Assembly (NCBI RefSeq): GCF_015062905.1
Contig: NZ_SUTK01000031.1
Location: forward strand, 1 to 19,161
DNA: 19,161 nucleotides
Direction: 5' to 3'
DNA from: Methanobrevibacter thaueri
GTDB taxonomy: Archaea > Methanobacteriota > Methanobacteria > Methanobacteriales > Methanobacteriaceae
Under the pieces are notes generated by a model that had not been told where the DNA came from, did no database searches, and was given only the letters and a program-made list of their open reading frames with translations. Positions 1-7,804 of the stretch are shown in pieces (position 1 is the stretch's first letter; each line of letters starts with the position of its first letter). Both the position numbers and the translations under genes were made by a program.

Positions 1-565
1 GAAAAAACTGGAAGAGATGAAAAATCCCAATAATGCGGCAATATCCCTTGCGGGAGAGCCTACACTTTACCCTAAAATAGATGAGCTTATTGGGGAATTC
101 AACAGACGTGACTTTACAACATTTGTAGTGAGCAATGGCCAATGCGTCGACAGATTACGAAACCTGGAAAACGATCCGTATCAGCTATACCTTTCCCTGG
201 ATGCACCATCACAGAAAATATTTAATGATGTCTGTAGACCTAGAATAAATGATGCCTGGAGCAATTTAAACGAATCACTTGAAACATTATCAAGTTTTAA
301 CTCACGTACATGTATAAGGAATACCTGCGTTCGAGGAAGGAACATGGAAAATCCTGAAGGTTATGCAGAATTAATAAAAAAAGCAGACCCTGACTTCGTG
401 GAAGTCAAAGCATATATGTATGTCGGCTCATCACGTGAAAGATTAACACTGGACAATATGCCAAGCTTTGATGAGGTTAAAAGTTTTGCTTCAAAAATCG
501 GTGATGCCTGCGGTAAAGAAATAGTCAATGAATCTGAAGTTAGTCGAGTCGTACTGCTCGAGTAA
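1..565 (+). CDS. taw1: 4-demethylwyosine synthase (TYW1-like radical SAM), 3' part only
   Basis: The frame is open from the left edge (first full codon at position 2), so this is the C-terminal ~187 residues of a larger protein; the ATG at 17 is internal. The stretch NAAISLAGEPTLYP followed by TTFVVSNG and LYLSLDAP is the characteristic strand/loop pattern of the TYW1/Taw1 radical-SAM barrel, and the C-terminal part (DFVEVKAYMYVGSSRERL) also fits that family. Taw1 condenses pyruvate with N1-methylguanosine-37 of tRNA-Phe to give the tricyclic 4-demethylwyosine, in the cytoplasm. The radical-SAM cysteine cluster must lie upstream of the window. The gene converges on sucC with about 50 bp between stops and no clear hairpin terminator. 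Family assignment is firm; function is by family knowledge. Confidence 0.85.
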   Translation, partial: KKLEEMKNPNNAAISLAGEPTLYPKIDELIGEFNRRDFTTFVVSNGQCVDRLRNLENDPYQLYLSLDAPSQKIFNDVCRPRINDAWSNLNESLETLSSFNSRTCIRNTCVRGRNMENPEGYAELIKKADPDFVEVKAYMYVGSSRERLTLDNMPSFDEVKSFASKIGDACGKEIVNESEVSRVVLLE

Positions 566-617
566 ACTTCCAGACACATCTACCATCTAGTGTTATTTGA
601 GTTTGAATTATAGCAAA

Positions 618-1736
618 TTATTTGCCTTCGGCTTTAAGTTCTTCACAAATTTGAACTGCTTTTAGAGCGGCCTTTTCCATTGAGGTTTCATATGGAATTC
701 CAGCTTCTTCCAAAAGCTTCTGACCTTCTTCCTCATTGGTTCCGGTCAATCTGATAACGATATTTACTTTGCGGTCAGCATTTTCCAAAGCCTTGATTAC
801 ACCACGTGCAACATCATCCGCCTTGGTAATTCCACCGAGAACGTTTAAGAATACCACTTTTACAGGATCATAGTTCAATACTATGCTTAAAGCCTGATTG
901 ATGATTTGCTCTGAAGCTCCACCACCGATATCCAAAAATGTTGCAGGTTCTCCGCCGTTGAGCTTGATCATGTCCATTGCGGTCAATGTCAAACCTGCAC
1001 CGTTACCGATTACGGCAATATCTCCATCCAATTGGACGAAATCCACTGCCTTTTTCTTATAGTTCATCCTGTCAACCAAGTCCTGATGCCTGAATAGGGA
1101 ATCGTTTTCGACAACAAGCTTAGCATCTGCTGCAATCAAACCATCAGGAGTTAAAACCAATGGGTTGATTTCAGCGGTATCGGCATCATATTTTTCAAAC
1201 ACATGATACAGTTTCCAGATGATGCTTCCTACAGAAGAAATCAGTTCGGATGGAACTCCCATTTTGCGGGCGATTTCACGGGCTTCATAAGGTAAAAATT
1301 CGAGCAAAGGATTTGGATAATATTTAATGATCTTTTCAGGGTTTGTTTTTGCCAAGTTTTCGATTTCAACCCCACCTTCCTTACTTGCAAGGATTACCGG
1401 CCTTCTAGCTCCCCTGTCAACAGAAACTGTGACAAAGAATTCATTTAAAATTTCAGCCTTTTCTTCAATCAACAAATGATTTACCTTTTCGCCCTTAATT
1501 TCCATTCCTAAAATTTCATCAGCAACTTTTAGGGCTTCACCAGGATTGTTTGCAAATTTTATACCACCGGCTTTACCTCTACCACCGGTTAAAACCTGTG
1601 CCTTGACAACTACAGGAAATCCCATTTCAGAAGCTACTGACATAGCTTCTTCAGGATAGTTTGCAACATGACTTTCCAAAGTTGGAATTCCTTCTTTTCT
1701 AAAAATTTGTTTTGCTACACTTTCAAAAAATCTCAT
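618..1736 (-). CDS. sucC: Succinate-CoA ligase (ADP-forming) beta subunit
   Basis: 372 residues, the usual length for SucC. The N-terminal ATP-grasp fold shows VKAQVLTGGRGKAGG, and NPLVLTPDG is the typical Mg/ATP-site stretch. The C-terminal CoA-ligase half contains NGAGLTLTAMD, FLDIGGGAS, NVLGGITKADDVARG and VIRLTGTNEEEG, all hallmarks of the beta subunit. With SucD (not in the window) it makes succinyl-CoA from succinate, CoA and ATP, in this context feeding the Kor complex in the reductive direction. It is the last gene of the kor operon: the ribosome-binding site AGGTG overlaps the korC stop codon (TAG) and the ATG follows 8 bp after that stop, so expression is probably coupled to korC. 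The start is ATG at 1736. Confidence 0.95.
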   Translation of the reverse strand: MRFFESVAKQIFRKEGIPTLESHVANYPEEAMSVASEMGFPVVVKAQVLTGGRGKAGGIKFANNPGEALKVADEILGMEIKGEKVNHLLIEEKAEILNEFFVTVSVDRGARRPVILASKEGGVEIENLAKTNPEKIIKYYPNPLLEFLPYEAREIARKMGVPSELISSVGSIIWKLYHVFEKYDADTAEINPLVLTPDGLIAADAKLVVENDSLFRHQDLVDRMNYKKKAVDFVQLDGDIAVIGNGAGLTLTAMDMIKLNGGEPATFLDIGGGASEQIINQALSIVLNYDPVKVVFLNVLGGITKADDVARGVIKALENADRKVNIVIRLTGTNEEEGQKLLEEAGIPYETSMEKAALKAVQICEELKAEGK

Positions 1737-1744
1737 TATAACAC

Positions 1745-2293
1745 CTATTCAACTAAAGCATATCCTGCCTCGAAAGCGGCAATGTTTTTCTCTTCAGTTC
1801 CTTTAGGAACGCTTGCTTCAATTGCCTTAATGGCCGCTTCTTTGGATATGACTTCAGTAATTTTTGTAATAGCTCCGACCATAACAATATTGGCTACGAT
1901 TTTAAGCTTGATATCTTCAATTGCAGTTTGAGTTGCTGGAGCTTCGTAAACTTCAATGTTGTGTTCTTCTATGAAGTCTTTAACATCATCAATATTGGTT
2001 GTTCCAGGATCAACAATCAAAGTTCCTTCATCTTTTAAATCCACAATATATTTAATTAATGCCTCATTAGACATTGCCACCAGAATATCAGGTTGTTGAA
2101 CTTTAGGATATTCGATTAACTTATTGTCAATGACGACTTCACATTTGGATGCCCCTCCACGAGCTTCAGGACCATAAGATTGAGTTTGAACAGCTTCTTT
2201 TTCGTCAAATAAACTTGCAGCCTTACCTAAAATAATTCCTGCAAGAATAATTCCTTGACCTCCAAATCCACATATTCTAATTTCTGTTCTCAT
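1745..2293 (-). CDS. korC: 2-oxoglutarate:ferredoxin oxidoreductase gamma subunit
   Basis: 182 residues from the chosen ATG at 2293. A GTG nine bases upstream is in frame, but it is part of the ribosome-binding site TAGGTGAT, whose TAG is the korB stop, so the ATG at 2293 with ideal spacing is the likely start. GFGGQGIILAG at residues 9-19 and TQSYGPEARGG are the defining motifs of the gamma domain of 2-oxoacid:acceptor oxidoreductases. KorC is one subunit of the cytoplasmic KorABCD complex, which links 2-oxoglutarate, succinyl-CoA + CO2 and ferredoxin; in methanogens it runs mainly toward 2-oxoglutarate for glutamate synthesis. It sits between korB and sucC. The order korD-A-B-C-sucC favours Kor over the pyruvate or indolepyruvate homologues. 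Confidence 0.92.
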   Translation of the reverse strand: MRTEIRICGFGGQGIILAGIILGKAASLFDEKEAVQTQSYGPEARGGASKCEVVIDNKLIEYPKVQQPDILVAMSNEALIKYIVDLKDEGTLIVDPGTTNIDDVKDFIEEHNIEVYEAPATQTAIEDIKLKIVANIVMVGAITKITEVISKEAAIKAIEASVPKGTEEKNIAAFEAGYALVE

Positions 2294-2302
2294 ATTAATC
2301 AC

Positions 2303-3163
2303 CTAAAATTCTGTTTTATATGCTGAATTAACAAGAGTTTTATCACCAAAGTTTTCAATACTGAATTTATCGAGCACATCACTTAATTCATCCCTTTGAT
2401 GGTTTGCAAATTCACCAACGACAATTTTATCTTTCAACTCTTTTTCAGTCATTCTGTCAGCAGCAGATTTGTATACGGTATTCGCTTTCATGACTGCCGC
2501 CATTGCAGTAGGAGTTTTAAGTTTATTTTTACGACCGAAATAGGTAGGACATAATGTAACAACTTCAACAAATGAAAATCCAGGATTTTTTAATGCGTCC
2601 TTAATGGACAAAACCAGATTTTCCATTTCAACAGTTGTCCATCTGGCGGAGTAACTGGCGCCAGCGCCTGCAACAAGTTCCGCTAATTTGAATGGAGTGT
2701 CATAATTTCCATAAGGAGCGGTTGTTGCAACAATGCCCTTAGGAGAGGTAGGACTAACCTGACCTCCGGTCATTCCATAAATATTATTATTAATACAAAT
2801 CAAAGTAAGGTTAAGATTTCTTCTTGCTGCATGAATCAGGTGATTTCCTCCAATAGAAGCTGCATCACCATCTCCAGAGAATACAACAACATCCAAATCC
2901 TTTTTGGCAATTTTCAAACCGGTTGCAAATGTTAACGCACGACCGTGAGTTGTATGAAGAGAATCGCATTTCATATAACCCGGAATTCTTGAAGAACAAC
3001 CGATTCCTGAAACCATTGCAATATTATCAAAATCCATCTCTGCCTTTTCCATAGCTGCTAAAAAAGCATTCATGACTGCACCATTTCCACAACCTGGGCA
3101 GAAAATATGAGGAAGTCTGTCTTCCCTCAGGTATGGGAGAAATCTATTAGTCTTTTCATCCAT
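2303..3163 (-). CDS. korB: 2-oxoglutarate:ferredoxin oxidoreductase beta subunit
   Basis: 286 residues, normal for the thiamine-diphosphate-binding beta subunit. The N-terminal HIFCPGCGNG (residues ~19-28) is the beta-subunit signature with CPGC at 22-25, and C56 and C66 may add to the cluster ligands usual in this family. The TPP/Mg site is seen as GDGDAASIGGNH from residue 97, completed by the ICINNNIYGMTGGQ stretch around 122-135. The start codon overlaps the korA stop by one base (TAATG), with a GGAGGG ribosome-binding site inside the end of korA, so the two are translationally coupled. It acts in the cytoplasm with KorA, KorC and KorD. Confidence 0.94.
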   Translation of the reverse strand: MDEKTNRFLPYLREDRLPHIFCPGCGNGAVMNAFLAAMEKAEMDFDNIAMVSGIGCSSRIPGYMKCDSLHTTHGRALTFATGLKIAKKDLDVVVFSGDGDAASIGGNHLIHAARRNLNLTLICINNNIYGMTGGQVSPTSPKGIVATTAPYGNYDTPFKLAELVAGAGASYSARWTTVEMENLVLSIKDALKNPGFSFVEVVTLCPTYFGRKNKLKTPTAMAAVMKANTVYKSAADRMTEKELKDKIVVGEFANHQRDELSDVLDKFSIENFGDKTLVNSAYKTEF

Positions 3164-4296
3164 TATTTACCCTCCACTTTATTTATTTCAGAGATTATTT
3201 CATCAGGAGAAGGCAATAATCCTCCAATCTTACCTAGGAAATGAACATTGGTCTGTTGTTTTAAGATTCTTTCAACTTCCCAATACATTTGGGCCAAGTT
3301 CATCTCAACAACTATGACATTCTTTGCGCCTTCAGTCAATTCAAGAACTTGCTTTTCAGGGAAAGGCCATGGAGTGTCAATTTTAATGTAACCCACTTTT
3401 TTACCTTCTTTTCTTGCTTTAAGCACAGCTTCAATGGCTGCTCTAATCGGAGATCCGTATGAGATAACAATAGTGTCCGCATCATCACAGAACTGATGGA
3501 ACACAGAAGAGATTTTATCTCTGTTATTTAAGATTTTACCGCATATTCTTCTGACAAGCCTGTCATGAGTATCAGGGTCATTAGTATCAGGGTATCCCCT
3601 TTCATCGTGAGTCAAACCAGTAATATGAACATTAAATCCGTCTCCAAATGCAGGCATAGGAGTTGTTCCGTTTTCAACATGCTTAAACGGCAGATAATCA
3701 TCAGTCAATTCAGGTTCTTTACGAGGCACTATATTAATTCTTTCTTCGTCAATTACCATTTTTTCTCTCATGTGCCCCATTGTTTCATCAGCCATCAGAA
3801 ATACAGGAACCCTATATTCTTCCGCTAAGTTAAATGCCTTTATAGTGAAATAGAAGAATTCCTCAACACTTGCAGGAGATAATGCAATCGGTTCATAGTC
3901 TCCATGAGAACCCCAACGTGCTTGCATCATGTCCCCCTGCGCTCCCATTGTCGGTTGAGCTGTTGATGGGGAACCCCTCTGGATATCTGCAATAACAAGA
4001 GGTGTTTCAGTTAAGAATGCATAGCCTATGTTTTCCTGCATTAATGATAAACCCGGACCGGAAGTTGCGGTCATTGATTTGGTTCCACCCCATGAAGCAC
4101 CAATAATTGCTCCCATTGAGGCGATTTCATCTTCCATCTGAACAAATGAACCTCCAACCTTCGGCAAATCATGCGCTAGAGTTTCTGCAATCTCAGTGGA
4201 AGGAGTAATAGGATAACCTGCAAAAAATCTGCAGCCTGCAGCTATTGCCCCTTTAGCACATGCTTCATTTCCTTGAATAAAATATTCTTCAGCCAT
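3163..4296 (-). CDS. korA: 2-oxoglutarate:ferredoxin oxidoreductase alpha subunit
   Basis: 377 residues. The N-terminus has GNEACAKGAIAAGCRFFAGY and then YPITPSTE (residues 28-35), the classic pyrimidine-domain signature of 2-oxoacid:ferredoxin oxidoreductase alpha subunits. Other family stretches are MEDEIASMGAIIGASWGG, TATSGPGLSLM and QPTMGAQGD. The ribosome-binding site AGGTG overlaps the stop of korD (TAG) and lies 6 bases before ATG. It provides part of the substrate and TPP site at the KorA-KorB interface. The operon context and the separate small ferredoxin subunit support the 2-oxoglutarate enzyme; exact substrate specificity is inferred from gene order rather than from a diagnostic residue. 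Confidence 0.94.
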   Translation of the reverse strand: MAEEYFIQGNEACAKGAIAAGCRFFAGYPITPSTEIAETLAHDLPKVGGSFVQMEDEIASMGAIIGASWGGTKSMTATSGPGLSLMQENIGYAFLTETPLVIADIQRGSPSTAQPTMGAQGDMMQARWGSHGDYEPIALSPASVEEFFYFTIKAFNLAEEYRVPVFLMADETMGHMREKMVIDEERINIVPRKEPELTDDYLPFKHVENGTTPMPAFGDGFNVHITGLTHDERGYPDTNDPDTHDRLVRRICGKILNNRDKISSVFHQFCDDADTIVISYGSPIRAAIEAVLKARKEGKKVGYIKIDTPWPFPEKQVLELTEGAKNVIVVEMNLAQMYWEVERILKQQTNVHFLGKIGGLLPSPDEIISEINKVEGK

Positions 4297-4304
4297 ATTT
4301 ACAC

Positions 4305-4571
4305 CTACATCCCCCTTTTTGTAAAGTGAGGATTGAAGTTAATATCTTTTTCCTCATCCATCCACCAGTTATCCGGCAGGTCAACTGTAATAGCCTGATC
4401 TGGGCATGCCACTTCACATGTTCCACATTTAGTGCATCTTTCCTCGAACTTAACAAAAGGCAATTGGACTCCTTTACTGTTAATTTCAGGAGATATTGCA
4501 TAAACATTCTTATAACACATGAATAGGCAAAGATGGCAACCTTTACACAAATCTTCGTTAATAATAATCAA
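4305..4571 (-). CDS. korD: 2-oxoglutarate:ferredoxin oxidoreductase delta subunit (2x[4Fe-4S] ferredoxin), TTG start
   Basis: 88 residues with two four-cysteine clusters: C9KGC12HLC15LFMC19 and CTKCGTCEVACP in the second half, each CxxCxxCxxxC, the pattern for two [4Fe-4S] clusters. It would pass electrons between the TPP site of KorAB and ferredoxin. The initiation codon is TTG at 4571: AGGAGA at 4579-4584 (minus) lies 7 bases before it and no in-frame ATG or GTG has such a site. It is the first gene of the operon; the likely TATA element is at 4621-4628. A longer reading in another frame over the same bases has no family features. Confidence 0.9.
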   Translation of the reverse strand: MIIINEDLCKGCHLCLFMCYKNVYAISPEINSKGVQLPFVKFEERCTKCGTCEVACPDQAITVDLPDNWWMDEEKDINFNPHFTKRGM

Positions 4572-4620
4572 TTTTAAATCTCCTAAAAAAATCTATAATA
4601 AATTAATACAGATTATATTC

Positions 4621-4628
4621 TATATATG
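4621..4628 (-). promoter_or_regulatory. Probable TATA box of the korDABC-sucC operon
   Basis: Read on the minus strand this is CATATATA in an AT-rich divergent spacer, about 52 bp upstream of the korD TTG. It predicts a start near 4599 and a ~28-base leader that keeps the AGGAGA ribosome-binding site. Other AT-rich runs in this spacer could serve instead, but the one at ~4597 would remove that site. Confidence 0.4.
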
Positions 4629-4676
4629 TTAATATACATTTAAATATCTTATGAAAAATCATGATAAATTAAAAAA

Positions 4677-4684
4677 TTTATTAA
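4677..4684 (+). promoter_or_regulatory. Probable TATA box of the fumarase-beta-like gene
   Basis: TTTATTAA centred 27 bp before the ATG at 4708 would give a leaderless mRNA, which agrees with the absence of any ribosome-binding site before that ATG. A second candidate, TTTAAATA at 4639-4646, would start near 4668; both lie such that the upstream in-frame ATG at 4651 would not be transcribed. Confidence 0.35.
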
Positions 4685-4707
4685 AAATTAAAAATAAAAT
4701 AATTAAT

Positions 4708-5199
4708 ATGAGAAAGCTAACCACCCCAATTACCGATGAGGATATTGCCGGCCTCAAAGTTGGAGATAAAATCAGCATTTCCGGAACAATCTACACCGGC
4801 CGTGATGCAGCGCTTCCACAGCTTGTGGAACTTATTGAAAGGGATGAAGTTCCATTTAATTTGGAAGGCTCCGTAATAATGCATACCGCATTCAGCGATG
4901 CGGGAATTGCCCCTACAACCAGCAGCAAGGTCGAAATAGAATCAACAATCGGACCATTATCAAAAGCAGGAGTCAAAATCCATATCGGAAAGGGCATGCT
5001 CAGCGATGAGACCGCAGAGGCACTTGATAGAGACAATTCCGTTTTCGTAATAACACCACCGGTTGCGGCATTGCTTACAAATAAGGTTTTGGAAAAAAAG
5101 TGCGTCCTGTTTGAAAATGAGGGCATGGAAGCCATGTATGAATTAAAAGTAAAAGATATTCCTGGAATTGTAGCAATCCAGGATAAAAAAAGAATTTAA
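4708..5199 (+). CDS. Fumarate hydratase class I beta subunit-like (Fe-S hydro-lyase C-terminal family)
   Basis: 163 residues from ATG 4708, matching the size of the separate beta subunit of two-subunit class I fumarases/tartrate dehydratases. Family stretches are GTIYTGRDAA (residues 26-35), APTTSSKV (68-75) and IGKGML (93-98). The upstream ATG at 4651 would add 19 low-complexity, Lys/Asn/Ile-rich residues lying within the predicted promoter, so it was rejected. It would pair with an alpha subunit, not in this window, to interconvert malate and fumarate. Its position divergent from kor-sucC fits the reductive TCA branch. Two motifs deviate from the family form I remember (RDAAH is RDAAL here; GPTTxxRM is APTTSSKV), so another hydro-lyase substrate is possible. 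Confidence 0.75.
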   Translation: MRKLTTPITDEDIAGLKVGDKISISGTIYTGRDAALPQLVELIERDEVPFNLEGSVIMHTAFSDAGIAPTTSSKVEIESTIGPLSKAGVKIHIGKGMLSDETAEALDRDNSVFVITPPVAALLTNKVLEKKCVLFENEGMEAMYELKVKDIPGIVAIQDKKRI

Positions 5200-5207
5200 G
5201 AGAAGAC

Positions 5208-5942
5208 CTATTCTTCGTCTTCTTCATCTTCAGTTTCTTCTTTTTTCTCGAAAGCATCAACGAAATTGACTTTGGTAATTTCATCGATGTTGTCCCATAT
5301 GTCTTTTGCAATTCTGAATCTTGCAAAGGTAATGTCCATATAGGATTGTTGGTCGAATTTGGACATTTCATCCAATTTGATGTTTGCAACACCGTCTTCA
5401 ATGTCGATTTCGGTCTTGTCGATGTCAACGTTAGGGTTGGAGTAGTGTAACTCGATCATACTTTTGATTTTTTCTTCTTCATCATCGATGATTTCAGTTA
5501 CTTCAACATCATAAACTAAGTCTCTTCCAGCCAATTCGTGGTTGAAGTCAACTCTTACTCTTCCGCCGTTGACGGTTAAGATTTTACCGGTTGCACCTTC
5601 GGATTGGATTTTCATTCCTGGGAAAGGAGTCATGTTTTGTTTTTTGAACTCTCTCATAGGAACTAATTGAATTAATGAAGGATCTCTAGGACCGAAAGCG
5701 TTTTCGGAATCAACTTCAATAGTTTTTTTGTCTCCTTCTTCTAATCCGATTATTGCTTCTTCAATTGCAGGCAATAAGTGGTTTCCTCCTACAACAATAG
5801 GGATTGCTTTGTAGGTTTTGTTTTCATCGAAAATACCTGCTTCTTGTGCAACTTCATCATAAGTAGTATCAAATACGTCTTCAGTTTCTTTTATTTTACC
5901 AGTAAAGTTTACTCTTACAAAATCTCCGTTATCTACAGCCAT
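5208..5942 (-). CDS. FKBP-type peptidyl-prolyl cis-trans isomerase, long archaeal form
   Basis: 244 residues. The N-terminal FKBP domain carries GDFVRVNFTGKI, VFDTT, GGNHLLPAIEEAIIGLEEGDKK and ENAFGPRDPSL, and the interrupting IF (insert-in-flap) chaperone domain fits residues ~85-130 before NHELAGRDLVYDVEV (~135-149). A C-terminal ~90-residue extension, common in long archaeal FKBPs, ends in an acidic tail (EETEDEEDEE). There is no signal peptide, so it is a cytoplasmic folding helper and isomerase. GGAG sits 10 bases before ATG. The gene converges on the fumarase-like gene with 8 bp between stop codons. Function is assigned by family. Confidence 0.9.
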   Translation of the reverse strand: MAVDNGDFVRVNFTGKIKETEDVFDTTYDEVAQEAGIFDENKTYKAIPIVVGGNHLLPAIEEAIIGLEEGDKKTIEVDSENAFGPRDPSLIQLVPMREFKKQNMTPFPGMKIQSEGATGKILTVNGGRVRVDFNHELAGRDLVYDVEVTEIIDDEEEKIKSMIELHYSNPNVDIDKTEIDIEDGVANIKLDEMSKFDQQSYMDITFARFRIAKDIWDNIDEITKVNFVDAFEKKEETEDEEDEE

Positions 5943-6110
5943 AAAAATTACGCTCCTTAATAATTTTGATTGAATAATTTGTTAATAAATATAACATTAA
6001 TAAGTATGTTCGTTATTCATTAATAAAGTTTTGTTTAAAAAGCATATTTATAGGAATGTAACATATTTTAAAAAAATTACTTTTCAAATGCTCTCGGTAA
6101 AAAGATAATA

Positions 6111-6118
6111 TTTATAAT
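6111..6118 (+). promoter_or_regulatory. Probable TATA box of the DUF763 gene (leaderless)
   Basis: TTTATAAT preceded by a purine-rich AAAAGATAATA stretch lies about 20-24 bp before ATG 6135. No ribosome-binding site precedes that ATG, so the mRNA probably begins at or near the start codon. Confidence 0.45.
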
Positions 6119-6134
6119 AAACATAACATTATCC

Positions 6135-7229
6135 ATGCAAAGAAGAGGGGCTGTCAACTTACCGCTTCATGGAGGGCATCCTCCAAGCTGGTTATTCTCA
6201 AGAATGGTGAAGTTATCCGGAGCACTAGCCAGCGTAATCATTGAGGAATACAGCTTAGAAGAGTTTCTGAATCGTATCTCCAATCCTTACTGGTTTCAGG
6301 CATTCTCATGCGTTTTGGGCTTTGACTGGCACTCTTCCGGAACCACTACAACAACATTGGGCGCTCTTAAAGCCTCCCTAGACCCAGAAGAGCATGGAAT
6401 ATATTTGACTGGAGGCAAGGGAGCCAAATCCAGAAGGACACCACAGGGAATAGAGCACGCCGGAGAAGTTTTCAACCTAAAGACAAAAACAACCGAAAAG
6501 CTTGTTGAAACAAGCAAACTATCCGCCAAAATCGACAACTCCTGCATTCAGGACGGATACACACTGTACCAGCACAATTTCTTCATAACCGAAAAGGGGG
6601 ACTGGGCCGTTGTCCAGCAGGGACTGAACACCGCAAACAAATATGCACGCCGCTACCACTGGCTCGGCAGCGAGGTTGACAAGTTATTGAATGATCCCCA
6701 CAGCGGAATTTCCTGCGATGCGAAAACTCCAAACACCCTGAACATGTCCTCAAAGGACAGTGAGGAAGCTCAAAAAATAAGCGTTGATTTAATCAATGAC
6801 AATCCAAACCATCTAAGGCAATACTTCAAGAGAAAAGACAATCAGATGCTATTGGAGGACTTCACTATGCCTGCCCATCACCCCGTTCTGGACATGGACA
6901 TTTCCGACCAGGAATTTGAGGTGCTGACCAAAGCATGGGAAATCCAGCCGGAAAATTATGAGGAACTGATTTTATTAAAGGGTATCGGTCCTAAAAAAAT
7001 AAGGGCACTTGCATTAATATCCGATTTGGTTTATGGCGAGCCTGCAAGCTGGAAGGACCCTGTTAAATACAGTTTTACTCACGGCGGAAAGGACGGCTTT
7101 CCTTACCCTGTTGACAGGGAAGTGTATGACAATTCAATCCAGACCATGAGAGATGCCATTGACCAGGCACGCATAAAAAAAGATGAAAAGCTTAAAGCCA
7201 TCAAAAGACTGGATGACTTTATTTCCTAG
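6135..7229 (+). CDS. DUF763 domain-containing protein
   Basis: 364 residues. The N-terminus (RRGAVNLPLHGGHPPSWL, then MVKLSGALASVIIEEYS) and the motifs GFDWHSSGTTTTTLGALK, TGGKGAKSR and DWAVVQQGLN are those I associate with the DUF763 family of archaea and some thermophilic bacteria, whose biochemical role I do not know. Near the C-terminus, residues 279-300 (ILLKGIGPKKIRALALISDL) form a helix-hairpin-helix-like motif with the GIGPK turn that usually contacts DNA or RNA backbones. The gene is probably leaderless. It converges on trm56 and shares its last bases: CTAG at 7226-7229 contains the stop codons of both genes. A nucleic-acid-related role is inferred from that motif only. Confidence 0.85.
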   Translation: MQRRGAVNLPLHGGHPPSWLFSRMVKLSGALASVIIEEYSLEEFLNRISNPYWFQAFSCVLGFDWHSSGTTTTTLGALKASLDPEEHGIYLTGGKGAKSRRTPQGIEHAGEVFNLKTKTTEKLVETSKLSAKIDNSCIQDGYTLYQHNFFITEKGDWAVVQQGLNTANKYARRYHWLGSEVDKLLNDPHSGISCDAKTPNTLNMSSKDSEEAQKISVDLINDNPNHLRQYFKRKDNQMLLEDFTMPAHHPVLDMDISDQEFEVLTKAWEIQPENYEELILLKGIGPKKIRALALISDLVYGEPASWKDPVKYSFTHGGKDGFPYPVDREVYDNSIQTMRDAIDQARIKKDEKLKAIKRLDDFIS

Positions 7230-7765
7230 CGGTTTTCATTGTGAACGTTAACGTTTTTTCCATGAGCTGTTGGAATGACTTCAAGAATGGGATTTTCAAA
7301 CTCCAACTCAAATTCCTTGCCGTCCATCAGCAGGTGCTGAAATACAGCCAGAGAAGACACTTCTGAGTGAGGCTGTGTTGTTACTGACACATTCCAATCG
7401 GCAGCCTTATAGACTTTTCCAGGAACTTTGGCCCCTCCTACAACGATTAAAATATCTGATCCGTCTTCCCTTACTTCAGGAGCGGTTTCATGGGCCTGTG
7501 TCCCATACATTGTAAGATGCACAACTTTTCCCCCATCACGTTTCCACCTGTTAATGACGCCCATTGCACTTTCGGTGTATTCAATTTCAAAATTTCCACC
7601 GAATCTTGAAGCGGTATCCCTTACGTTTTCCATCAGGCGGTTGTCACGTTCGCCGGCAAGGTAAATTTTGCTTGCTCCGAATGCACGTGCGGTCAAGCAC
7701 ACATGAGTTGTTATACGGGTGTCTCTTTTCAATCTGTGGTCCAATCTTAAAACATTAACATTCAT
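7226..7765 (-). CDS. trm56: tRNA (cytidine(56)-2'-O)-methyltransferase
   Basis: 179 residues. The start MNVNVLRLDHRLKRDTRITTHVCLTARAFGA fits the archaeal aTrm56 family, as do GGNFEIEYTESAMGVINRWK, VHLTMYG and VVGGAKVPGKVYKAADWNVSV. The GGAKVPGKVY stretch belongs to the SPOUT trefoil knot that binds S-adenosylmethionine. The enzyme methylates the 2'-OH of C56 in the T-loop of tRNAs, an archaea-specific modification. ATG 7765 has no good ribosome-binding site and lies ~35 bp from a perfect TTTATATA box (7797-7804), implying a leader of only ~10 bases. It stands alone downstream of the inverted-repeat element in the cobS-trm56 spacer. Confidence 0.92.
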   Translation of the reverse strand: MNVNVLRLDHRLKRDTRITTHVCLTARAFGASKIYLAGERDNRLMENVRDTASRFGGNFEIEYTESAMGVINRWKRDGGKVVHLTMYGTQAHETAPEVREDGSDILIVVGGAKVPGKVYKAADWNVSVTTQPHSEVSSLAVFQHLLMDGKEFELEFENPILEVIPTAHGKNVNVHNENR

Positions 7766-7796
7766 AGTAATCAGTTTAATTATTACTCATTAAAAT

Positions 7797-7804
7797 TATA
7801 TAAA
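7797..7804 (-). promoter_or_regulatory. TATA box of trm56
   Basis: Read on the minus strand this is a perfect TTTATATA, predicting a transcription start near 7775, ten bases before the trm56 ATG. The left arm of the inverted repeat (7805-7823) directly abuts it, occupying the BRE position. Confidence 0.6.

Noticed and set aside
4651..4707. N-terminal extension of the fumarase-beta-like protein from ATG 4651
   Set aside because: The 19 extra residues are low-complexity Lys/Asn/Ile, no ribosome-binding site precedes the ATG, and TATA candidates place transcription starts downstream of it.
5995..6026. Direct repeat CATTAATAA (5995-6003, 6018-6026) between the FKBP and DUF763 genes
   Set aside because: Short and purely AT-rich apart from one C, so expected by chance in this spacer; no symmetry with the promoters.
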